In this document: positions 1 through 5,927 of the stretch, piece after piece | Layout of the letters: the number at the start of each line of letters is the position of its first letter | Position numbering within the stretch: the stretch's first letter is position 1 | Assembly (NCBI GenBank): GCA_019894815.1 | Contig: JAGXNU010000115.1 | Span: forward strand, 1-6,802 | Direction of reading: 5' to 3' | Length of the DNA stretch: 6,802 nucleotides | Origin: Promethearchaeota archaeon | GTDB taxonomy: Archaea > Asgardarchaeota > Lokiarchaeia > Sigyniarchaeales > SOKP01 | The notes under the pieces: model-generated | Databases searched by the model: none | What the model was told of the DNA's origin: nothing | What the model saw: the letters and a program-made list of their open reading frames with translations, nothing else | Made by a program: the position numbers and the translations under genes

Positions 1-235
1 GAATATAACAACGCATTTAAAATACAAAGAAAAAGGAAAAGCCTTTTATTACATCGTAATATTAATTGCTCCGATAGTTCCAGTGTTTGGCATAGTCGGG
101 TTGCAAGGAGACCAAGTACATCCTATAGTGTTTCTTACGTTTTCAATCATTCTCATGTGTATATTCTTTGGATCTTTGCTATGGCAGCTCATTGTTTCAA
201 TATGTAAGGGGATTAAGAAAATTAAGAAAAAGTAG
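1..235 (+). CDS. C-terminal end of a small membrane protein (5' truncated)
   Basis: An open frame (codons starting at base 2) enters from the left edge and stops at TAG 233-235, leaving 77 visible residues. Two hydrophobic segments can be seen, roughly visible residues 15-34 and 42-68, joined by a short polar loop (GLQGDQVHP). The protein ends in a lysine-rich tail (KGIKKIKKK), which by the positive-inside rule would place the C-terminus in the cytoplasm. The only Met is inside the second helix, so the true start lies outside the window. I do not recognise the family, and no catalytic motif is visible. It converges on the TrmB-like gene with an 8-base gap. The reading frame is supported by its hydrophobic pattern and a clean stop; the function is unknown. 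Confidence 0.6.
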   Translation, partial: NITTHLKYKEKGKAFYYIVILIAPIVPVFGIVGLQGDQVHPIVFLTFSIILMCIFFGSLLWQLIVSICKGIKKIKKK

Positions 236-243
236 TCTCTCTT

Positions 244-2205
244 TCATAATAAGTGTGATTTCCAATCTTCAATACTGGCAATAACTTGCTTCCTATCTAA
301 CTCATTAAGATACACTTCACTAAATTTGTATTGATTAATTGTAGTTCTGATTTTATGGAGTGTTACAGAAAATCCTTTTTTCTCCAGTATTAGATTAGCT
401 ACAGTTTGTAATTCTTCACTAAATTCTTTTCCTTTGAGTGAGCCCATTTTTTGAATTAGATTAGTGAATTCAGTGTTAATAATGATACTTGATTCATCTT
501 CTGGCTTTGGTTGTTTCCTAGAATTTTGATTAACTTGAGCTTGTAAGGAGGAAGCGTCAATGTTAGATCCGGTTAATGTAGAAACCTTAGGTATTTCTTT
601 TGGAGGCTCTTTTTTTATTATTATCCTTTTTGTTTCCGTTTTAATCGGAGTAGGAGGTGACGGAGTGGTTTCCTCAAGGTTTTTTGATTTAGGTTCAAGT
701 AAATTGGCAATTCTCATCTGTTTACGAACATCTGTACTCACTCCTTCAACACCAATAGATTTTGGTGTTTGAAATGAATCCTTTACGGCAAATTCTAATA
801 ATGTATTTATCAAAGTGTCTAACATCTTAACAAAAGGAGGAAAATTGCTGGAGACTCCAACAAAGTTATTCAATGGATCAGATGAATCACCTTGGATAAC
901 ACCAAGGAGTACATGATCATTATCACCCTTTATTATAATAATAGTTTCATTTCTTAACATTCGATATTCTACGTTGACTAATTCAACAAATTTTTTCACA
1001 TGGCTGTTAGTATGCGCTTCTGAGGATACAATCTTAATTTTTAGAGAACTCGGTACTTCTTTCAAATGCTCGGGTAAAATAAGTGGTTCAAGATTAGGTA
1101 TGATAATGATTAGATTTTGCTTTGTAACTTGTATAAAATTAGAAATTTCTTCGCTAACTTTAGTTAAGCTATTAACTTGATAGATTTTATCAATTTGTGT
1201 TTTTTCAGGAGCGGATATGATTTTTAAATAATTATCCATTACTGAATTTATGGGTTCATTTAATTTCACAACTGAATTTATTGAGTTTTGCATAATTTCA
1301 TTGATCTTTTTCGTTATAATATCCCTAAAACTATCTATTTGAGGTTTCAGCTGAATATTTTTCTTTTTCATAATCTCAAAAATGTTATTTATTTTAACCT
1401 CAAAATTAGTCATCATGTTTAATAAAAGCATTTTAAAATCATTCCTAAATTGAAATGTAGAGTTAATAATGGTGTTCATGGACTCTAAAGTATTATCAAA
1501 TTCCCTCTTAATCTTCTCATGTAAGTCGAGTGTAAATTCTTCCACCATTTTATCAAAGTTCTTTTTAAATGCAGCACCAACGAATCCTATTAATTCTTCC
1601 TTATGTTTTTTGATTTCTGAAGATTCTATTTTTTCTTTAATTTCATTTTCAATGGTTGGTAAGATTTTTATTAAGTTTGTAAATTCGGTTTGAGTTAAAC
1701 CTTTAATATTATTGTGTAAACTATCAAGAGCATCACTTAAAACCCTCAAATTCTCCATTCCTGTGACGATATCTTCTACATCTTGCTTTTGAATGATTAA
1801 GTCTTCGTCGATATCTTTCTTTAACTCTTGTGTAGCTTTAAAAACAGTATCTAATTCGATCAACTGGTTATCTTGGAAAACTTTTTCTAGAGTTTTGCTT
1901 ACAATGAGCTGGATTTGTGTTTTAATACTTTCAACATTTTCATTAATATTTTCATAGTATTTGCTTACAGCTCCGAAAGGAGGAATTGCGAGATAATGAA
2001 CAAGAATCTTAGGATCTTTTGGATAAATTGGAATTACTAACCCTATATTTATAAGATCGTTTAGTACGTTTGAAATATCCTCAAGAGATAAATTTGGTAC
2101 AATTAGATTCAATTCTTTTTTTGTAATTGAATATTTTCCAAAACACCTTAAGTAAATCTGAATGGCATTTTTAGAAAGATTTAGCATTTCAAAAAATTTT
2201 TCCAT
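244..2205 (-). CDS. TrmB-like winged-helix protein with a long coiled-coil insert and an inactive PLD-like domain
   Basis: A 653-residue protein. Residues 1-62 match the TrmB/winged-helix pattern (LNLSKNAIQIYL, then NVLNDLINIGLV as recognition helix and wing). Residues 75-340 are almost entirely charged helix with heptad-like hydrophobics, so a coiled coil. Residues 345-475 (SEEISNFIQVTKQNLIIIIP, later ETIIIIKG and HVLLGVIQGD) resemble the PLD-like domain found in TrmB relatives; no HxK catalytic motif is present, as is usual in regulators. Residues 500-575 are a Pro/Lys/Glu-rich disordered linker, and 577-653 a small helical C-terminal domain. Common TrmB proteins are about 240-350 residues, so this one is greatly enlarged. 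ATG 2205 is chosen because it sits right before the winged helix; M7 is an alternative. There is no clear Shine-Dalgarno. It is divergent from the vWA-zinc pair. It may be a DNA-binding regulator; a structural scaffold role is also possible. No effector ligand can be named. Confidence 0.75.
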   Translation of the reverse strand: MEKFFEMLNLSKNAIQIYLRCFGKYSITKKELNLIVPNLSLEDISNVLNDLINIGLVIPIYPKDPKILVHYLAIPPFGAVSKYYENINENVESIKTQIQLIVSKTLEKVFQDNQLIELDTVFKATQELKKDIDEDLIIQKQDVEDIVTGMENLRVLSDALDSLHNNIKGLTQTEFTNLIKILPTIENEIKEKIESSEIKKHKEELIGFVGAAFKKNFDKMVEEFTLDLHEKIKREFDNTLESMNTIINSTFQFRNDFKMLLLNMMTNFEVKINNIFEIMKKKNIQLKPQIDSFRDIITKKINEIMQNSINSVVKLNEPINSVMDNYLKIISAPEKTQIDKIYQVNSLTKVSEEISNFIQVTKQNLIIIIPNLEPLILPEHLKEVPSSLKIKIVSSEAHTNSHVKKFVELVNVEYRMLRNETIIIIKGDNDHVLLGVIQGDSSDPLNNFVGVSSNFPPFVKMLDTLINTLLEFAVKDSFQTPKSIGVEGVSTDVRKQMRIANLLEPKSKNLEETTPSPPTPIKTETKRIIIKKEPPKEIPKVSTLTGSNIDASSLQAQVNQNSRKQPKPEDESSIIINTEFTNLIQKMGSLKGKEFSEELQTVANLILEKKGFSVTLHKIRTTINQYKFSEVYLNELDRKQVIASIEDWKSHLL

Positions 2206-2235
2206 CTTTAACTACCCGACATTTGTGATTTCTTT

Positions 2236-2257
2236 GGTTTCCTTTCGGTTTCCTTTC
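2236..2257. repeat. Two tandem copies of an 11-bp unit
   Basis: GGTTTCCTTTC occurs at 2236-2246 and again directly at 2247-2257. On the minus strand this is a purine-rich tract lying 31-52 bases upstream of the TrmB-like start codon, so it falls in its promoter or leader. It may be a binding site or a simple slippage duplication. Confidence 0.7.
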
Positions 2258-2269
2258 TCATTTTAATTC

Positions 2270-2290
2270 ATAGTAAAATATTTTTACTAT
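2270..2290. promoter_or_regulatory. 21-bp near-perfect palindrome, candidate operator overlapping an AT-rich box-A-like core
   Basis: Nine-base arms ATAGTAAAA and TTTTACTAT pair perfectly around a central TAT. Its AT-rich centre resembles an archaeal box A and lies about 75 bases upstream of the minus-strand ATG at 2205, which would give a leader of around 50 bases. A dimeric winged-helix protein bound here could repress its own transcription. The symmetry is directly visible; the regulatory role is inferred. Confidence 0.5.
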
Positions 2291-2295
2291 AAGTA
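2285..2295. promoter_or_regulatory. TACT-N3-AGTA element, TrmB-operator-like
   Basis: TACTATAAGTA fits TACTNNNAGTA, the palindrome I recall as the TrmB site of the Thermococcus trehalose/maltose operon. It shares its TACT half with the right arm of the 21-bp palindrome, so three alternating half-sites lie at 2272-2275 (AGTA), 2285-2288 (TACT) and 2292-2295 (AGTA). The neighbouring gene encodes a TrmB-like winged helix, which makes the match more interesting, but shared specificity across such distant relatives is not assured. Confidence 0.4.
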
Positions 2296-2314
2296 ATATT
2301 TAGTGAATAACTAT
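2289..2314. repeat. 26-nt direct repeat, copy 1
   Basis: Matches 2351-2376 in 25 of 26 positions (G versus C at the fifth base), with the shared core TTTAGTGAATAACTAT. The two copies are offset by exactly 62 bases. This copy overlaps the TACT-N3-AGTA element. Each copy contains TAATATTTA, which could serve as a box A. Confidence 0.8.
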
Positions 2315-2350
2315 TATTATTATTAAAAATTATTGCTTTCATTTTGTTAG

Positions 2351-2376
2351 ATAACTAATATTTAGTGAATAACTAT
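2351..2376. repeat. 26-nt direct repeat, copy 2, possible promoter of the first vWA-zinc gene
   Basis: Second copy of the repeat, ending 26 bases before ATG 2403. It begins and ends with ATAACTA (2351-2357 and 2369-2375). Its TAATATTTA at 2356-2364 is centred about 43 bases upstream of the start codon, which would put transcription initiation near 2385 with a leader of under 20 bases. It could be a duplicated promoter, a duplicated operator, or both. Confidence 0.5.
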
Positions 2377-2402
2377 CTTAAACTAAGAAGGATGTAAAAG
2401 TC

Positions 2403-3761
2403 ATGACCTCATCTTATGAAGACGTATTCATTTATTTAGACCTTACTAAAGAAATTCTCAAGAAAAAAGATATCATTAAAACAATAAGACATTACATCAC
2501 TGAAAAAAATAAAATTAATTTGCAGGGGCACTATGGATTGCTAATTTTTCAAGAAGCAGGTAATCCCATATTTATTACAGATAAAAAAGATTCAAATATA
2601 ATTATAAATGCAATAGAAGAGAATTGGAAATCACGTCCAAAGAACCAATCCTTCTTCGAGAATGGGCTTTTCTATGTATTCTCTTACTTAACAGAAAAAA
2701 TACGTAAGAAATCCAAAACTTATCGCATTATCATTATAACAGATACTCCAAGTGATTTATCTGAAGATTATACCGATGTTTTGTTCAATTTAGTATCAAA
2801 AATAAAAAATTTTCCTACTTACATCGATATAATCAGAATATCATTGGGTGACAAACGTTTTTTTAAAGATGATGTTAAATTGAATGTCCTAGCAAGTGAT
2901 ACTAATGGGAGTATCTTCTATGTCAATGATAAGAGAGATTTTTTTAAGACAATGGAGAAATTAATTAAGATGAAACAATTAGTGAGCATTTTTGCTAACC
3001 AACCTGCGAAAATTTCGATCAAAAAAGAAGACTATGAGTTTTATTCCCGACTTGCTAAAAAGTTAATACTTGCTCCTCAAGATAAACCAGGGATAAAATG
3101 TCAATTTTGTGGAGGTGAAGTATGCCCAGTTTGTGCCGATGTAAACGACATTCCATTGATGTGCCCGGATTGCGGAACTACTTTTCATAAATGTTGTATT
3201 ACAAATTACACGATTGGTCATAATATTGGAATTCCTCATATCTTTCGTTGTCCAAATTGTGATGTTCTCTTGCAAATTGATCAAGATGAAATTGTACAAT
3301 CTGAAAATCCAGAAATTGAATCAGTTGAAGAATACCTTGATAATTTAGAGAATGATTATGAAGAAGATGAGTCTGTGGAAGCAGAAGACGCCTATGATGA
3401 GATGAAGCATGGAGTAGACAAGATTGAAGAAACGGAAGTAGAATCACATGATGACCTTCAAGAAAACCAAGCATTTGGGACAATTACAGAGAAGAAAGTA
3501 ATTCAAATTGGCGGGTTTTTTGGTAAAACATATGTTGTAAGAAAAGAAGGGGACAATCTTGTATATGAACGAGTATCTGGAATAAACCGAAATTCCCCAA
3601 TTGAAGAAAGAATTGATCCAGATGATTCTTCTAAAATTAAGATCTGGACCCCTGAAAAACCATCCAAGGAAAAATCTCCTTTCTTTATTTGCCGCAATTG
3701 TGGAAAACAAATTGTGGAAAACAAAAATAATCAATGTCCATATTGTGGTACCAAATACTAA
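2403..3761 (+). CDS. vWA-domain protein with cross-brace zinc module, acidic linker and C-terminal zinc ribbon (paralogue A)
   Basis: 452 residues. Residues 8-190 form a vWA-like alpha/beta domain: strand plus degenerate MIDAS D13-L-T-K-E17, SFFENGL 83-89, strand RIIII followed by TDTPS 113-117, and late strand IFYVND. Residues 233-286 are a zinc module with spacing C-x2-C-x4-C-x2-C-x9-C-x2-C-x4-H-x2-C-x17-C-x2-C (C233, C236, C241, C244, C254, C257, H262, C265, C283, C286; C264 and H279 are alternatives). Residues 293-360 are very acidic. IGGFFG lies at 369-374, and a zinc ribbon at 430-448 (CxxC, CPYC). No signal peptide or membrane helix, so cytoplasmic. The start is ATG 2403; a weak AAGGATG lies upstream. 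A vWA with a RING/PHD-like finger recalls TFIIH p44/Ssl1, and an E3-like role is also conceivable; neither is shown. It is followed 162 bases later by its paralogue, which has its own promoter. Confidence 0.85.
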   Translation: MTSSYEDVFIYLDLTKEILKKKDIIKTIRHYITEKNKINLQGHYGLLIFQEAGNPIFITDKKDSNIIINAIEENWKSRPKNQSFFENGLFYVFSYLTEKIRKKSKTYRIIIITDTPSDLSEDYTDVLFNLVSKIKNFPTYIDIIRISLGDKRFFKDDVKLNVLASDTNGSIFYVNDKRDFFKTMEKLIKMKQLVSIFANQPAKISIKKEDYEFYSRLAKKLILAPQDKPGIKCQFCGGEVCPVCADVNDIPLMCPDCGTTFHKCCITNYTIGHNIGIPHIFRCPNCDVLLQIDQDEIVQSENPEIESVEEYLDNLENDYEEDESVEAEDAYDEMKHGVDKIEETEVESHDDLQENQAFGTITEKKVIQIGGFFGKTYVVRKEGDNLVYERVSGINRNSPIEERIDPDDSSKIKIWTPEKPSKEKSPFFICRNCGKQIVENKNNQCPYCGTKY

Positions 3762-3923
3762 ATATAATATCTATCCTAAAATACTCCTTAATATCATGTA
3801 ATCTAATTTCTGAAATAAAATTTAATATCTTGGTTTTATTAAAATTTAAAAACCATTAGTTTCATTTAGTAATTAATTCTGAATTATTTATAATCGAATT
3901 CTTGGTTTTCTCTTGATGCTATC
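3762..3923 (+). promoter_or_regulatory. Spacer between the two vWA-zinc genes with a box A at 3887-3893
   Basis: TTTATAA at 3887-3893 is centred about 34 bases before ATG 3924. With the usual archaeal distance from box A to initiation (about 25 bases), the transcript would begin about 9 bases before the start codon, so nearly leaderless. No Shine-Dalgarno is visible, which agrees. The second paralogue can therefore be transcribed independently of the first. The rest of the spacer is AT-rich with no ORF. Confidence 0.5.
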
Positions 3924-5213
3924 ATGTTTAAAAAATTATCCGTAAACTCTGAAGAATTTATCTTTTATGTAGATCTATCAAAGGATTTCATTAAAAAGAA
4001 GAATTTAATAAAGAGTATAACTGCTTTTTCAAAAGAAAAAGAAAAATTTCAGAGTGTATGCACATTTGGACTCATTATGTTTCAGAAAGAAGAAAACTTA
4101 ATTACTATTTATGATCAACCGGATACCGAATTAATTTTAAAAGTTATTAACGATAAGTGGGAATCGAGAGAAAAAAATACGAGTTTCTTAGAAAATGGTT
4201 TGTTTGAAGTATTAGCATATATATTTACCAAGAGTAAAGAAAATCGCAAAAATTATCGTGTTATTGTGTTTTCTGATACTCCAAGTGGACTACCAGAGGA
4301 ATACCATAACGCGTTATATAACTTACTACTAAAAGCGAAATATTTTGATGCTTTTATCGATATTATTCGAGTAGGAGATGAAAAATTTTTCTCGGATGAT
4401 GTTAAACTAAAAGTAATGGCTTCTGAAACAAAAGGTGGCGTATTCTATTGTAACGACCCTAAACTATTACAAGATATACTTAACTCGCTCATACAAAATA
4501 AAACCGAATTTTCTGTCATCCTTCCTGAAGAAGATGATCAATTTCTCGATGAGGACAAACTTTTCTATGAAAAATTAGCAGTAGATCTAATAACTCTGGA
4601 TGCTGAAGAAGAAGAAATATGTACTATTTGTACAAAAGAATTATGTCCGATATGTGAGGCCCATTCTGATGAAATTCACAAATGTTTTAATTGTGACGCA
4701 AAATATCATTTATGTTGCGCAGCAAAACATTCAATTACAAATAATATTGGATTCAAACACATATTTAGATGCATTCAATGTGATACTCTCCTAAAATTAG
4801 ATGAGGAATTTGTAGAATTAATCTATGAGGAAGAAAATGAGGAAGAATTTGAAGAGCCAGAAAAAAAAGATGAACTACTTGAATTAGATGAGATAGAGTT
4901 CGAGGATGGTGAAGAACAAGAGGAGACAGAATATTCAGAAGAATCAGAAGAAACAGTTACAAAAAAAGTCAAGATTGGAGGTTTTTTCGGTCAAGAGATT
5001 GAAATTAAAGCAAATTCTAACGGCAATGAAATTCCACAATCATCAAATACAATTATAAACGTGCAAGAAGAAGGGGATACCATGGCAAAAGAGCCAATAT
5101 CAATTACCTCACTTAGACCTCCTAGGAAAAAAACCATTAAACTTTGCCAAATTTGCGGGGAAACCGTCAGAAATGTTATTAAGTGCCCAACCTGTGGTGC
5201 ACGTGTAGATTAA
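3924..5213 (+). CDS. vWA-domain protein with cross-brace zinc module, acidic linker and C-terminal zinc ribbon (paralogue B)
   Basis: 429 residues with the same domain order as its upstream neighbour. The vWA-like domain spans about 12-192: D17-L-S-K-D21 at the MIDAS position, SFLENGL 87-93, SDTPS 117-121, and FFSDDVKL 155-162 matching FFKDDVKL in paralogue A. The zinc module has the same ligands at the same residue numbers (C233, C236, C241, C244, C254, C257, H262, C265, C283, C286, also C264 and H279). I count 26 identical residues of 61 between the two from 233 to 293. Residues 294-344 are extremely Glu-rich; IGGFFG is at 351-356; a C-terminal ribbon uses C408, C411, C421 and C424. The acidic linkers differ greatly in sequence while the motif after them is kept. 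Cytoplasmic, no membrane segment. It arose by tandem duplication and diverged substantially, so both copies are likely in use, perhaps as a heterodimer. Function unknown; p44-like or ligase-like roles are only hypotheses. Confidence 0.85.
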   Translation: MFKKLSVNSEEFIFYVDLSKDFIKKKNLIKSITAFSKEKEKFQSVCTFGLIMFQKEENLITIYDQPDTELILKVINDKWESREKNTSFLENGLFEVLAYIFTKSKENRKNYRVIVFSDTPSGLPEEYHNALYNLLLKAKYFDAFIDIIRVGDEKFFSDDVKLKVMASETKGGVFYCNDPKLLQDILNSLIQNKTEFSVILPEEDDQFLDEDKLFYEKLAVDLITLDAEEEEICTICTKELCPICEAHSDEIHKCFNCDAKYHLCCAAKHSITNNIGFKHIFRCIQCDTLLKLDEEFVELIYEEENEEEFEEPEKKDELLELDEIEFEDGEEQEETEYSEESEETVTKKVKIGGFFGQEIEIKANSNGNEIPQSSNTIINVQEEGDTMAKEPISITSLRPPRKKTIKLCQICGETVRNVIKCPTCGARVD

Positions 5214-5217
5214 TCTG

Positions 5218-5767
5218 TCAAATATCAAGATCATCAACTAGAAAAATACCCGATACTATTTCTTCTTTTGTTGCTGAAAATTTCTTATTCCTACCAATAG
5301 TTTCTATCTTTAACGTTTTTAAAATTTTCAATAAATTTTCTCTTTTAAAATCTTTAAGGTCAAAATTTATTTTAGATTGCTTTTTTTCCCCCTGAGAATG
5401 TAATCTCATAAAATTGAAATGGATTAACATTTAGAATAATTAATCTAACTTTGATTTCATCAATCTGTGACCATTTTATGGCGAATGGATCTCTTCTTGG
5501 CAATAGAATTTCTATCGTCGACTCAGAAATAGTAAATTTTCTTAACATTCCATTTCCTGACGTGCTAAAGTATATAAAAAAACATATTATTATTCCAATA
5601 CTAATAAAAAGAGTAATTAAGGAAGGGTAAAAGACGGAATAAAAGAAAAATCCAATTAGTGCCAAAACCAAGCATATTAACATTACAGTTGAACATCGGA
5701 GAGTAAAAAGACTCATGTTTTCTCCAGAAAAGTCAATTATTTCAAATTTAGCTTCTTCAGAACTCAT
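5218..5767 (-). pseudogene. Two-helix membrane protein with a PH-like domain, interrupted by a one-base frameshift
   Basis: The 5' part (5767 down to 5372) encodes 131 residues ending abruptly after FSGGKKAI. The 3' part continues in the +1 frame (QSKINFDLKDFKRENLLKIL, to TGA at 5218). Removing one base in the G5A7 run (plus-strand T7C5, 5381-5392) joins them into 182 residues. The product has two hydrophobic helices (about 26-46 and 48-68) followed by a beta-rich region (KFTISESTIEILLP, FAIKWSQIDEIKV, QFYEITFSGGKK) and a helix (FKRENLLKILKTL), the usual look of prokaryotic membrane-anchored PH-like (bPH) proteins. The ending sits 4 bases from the convergent vWA-zinc gene. Start ATG 5767 is supported by a box A about 31 bases upstream. 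It may be an assembly error rather than a real pseudogene, since codons on both sides look intact. Ligand and role are unknown. Confidence 0.65.
5381..5392 (-). other. Frameshift site in a G5A7 homopolymer
   Basis: On the coding (minus) strand the text reads GGGGG then AAAAAAA. Reading straight through gives GGKKAI and a stop; skipping one base gives GGKKQSKINF and an open frame to 5218. A -1 shift does not help, as it meets a TAA within a few codons. Such runs are typical places for long-read or short-read indel errors and also for real slippage. Confidence 0.75.
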
Positions 5768-5793
5768 GGATAGGTTACAATTTTGCTAAATCC

Positions 5794-5802
5794 TTTATAT
5801 AA
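5794..5802 (-). promoter_or_regulatory. Box A (TATA) of the PH-like membrane protein gene
   Basis: The minus strand reads TTATATAAA, centred about 31 bases upstream of ATG 5767. Initiation about 25 bases downstream would leave only some 5 bases of leader. There is no Shine-Dalgarno before the start codon, consistent with a nearly leaderless transcript. Confidence 0.55.
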
Positions 5803-5842
5803 TACGTAGAAACCTAAAATAATAATTCCAAACATTTAATTG

Positions 5843-5859
5843 AATCATTATTTATGATT
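5843..5859. repeat. Inverted repeat in the divergent 5768-5927 spacer
   Basis: AATCAT and ATGATT flank TATTT. The six-base arms lie between the PH-like gene and the transporter gene. Could be a regulator site, but AT-rich inverted repeats of this size are common by chance. No ORF or RNA gene is visible in the 160-base spacer. Confidence 0.3.
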
Positions 5860-5927
5860 TACTCCAACTTTGCATGTGAATTATTAAATTCCAATAGAAT
5901 TAAAACATTAATAACTTTCACAATACA

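Noticed and set aside
1669..1689. Heptapeptide TEFTNLI repeated at residues 173-179 and 578-584 of the TrmB-like protein (second copy near DNA 454-474)
   Set aside because: The residues around the two copies do not align, so there is no wider internal duplication. A short amphipathic-helix coincidence is more likely.
3501..3524. FYVE lipid-binding domain assignment for the zinc module
   Set aside because: The C-x2-C-x4-C/H-x2-C spacing at protein residues 254-265 resembles FYVE, but the basic RKHHCR-like patch and the WxxD motif are absent, so only a general cross-brace fold can be claimed.
3063..3734. Several minus-strand frames opposite the zinc and acidic regions
   Set aside because: They are shadows of the strongly supported plus-strand coding sequence, with compositions typical of antisense reading of acidic codons.
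3832..3854. Inverted repeat GGTTTT ... AAAACC downstream of the first vWA-zinc gene as a hairpin terminator
   Set aside because: Only a six-pair AT-rich stem with a long AT loop, about 70 bases past the stop codon. Archaeal termination usually relies on T-runs rather than hairpins, and such repeats are expected by chance here.
5218..5430. A separate 70-residue gene starting at the minus-strand ATG at 5430
   Set aside because: Its first residues are an out-of-frame reading of the PH-like gene. The downstream part continues that domain after a one-base correction, so it is the 3' half of the same gene.
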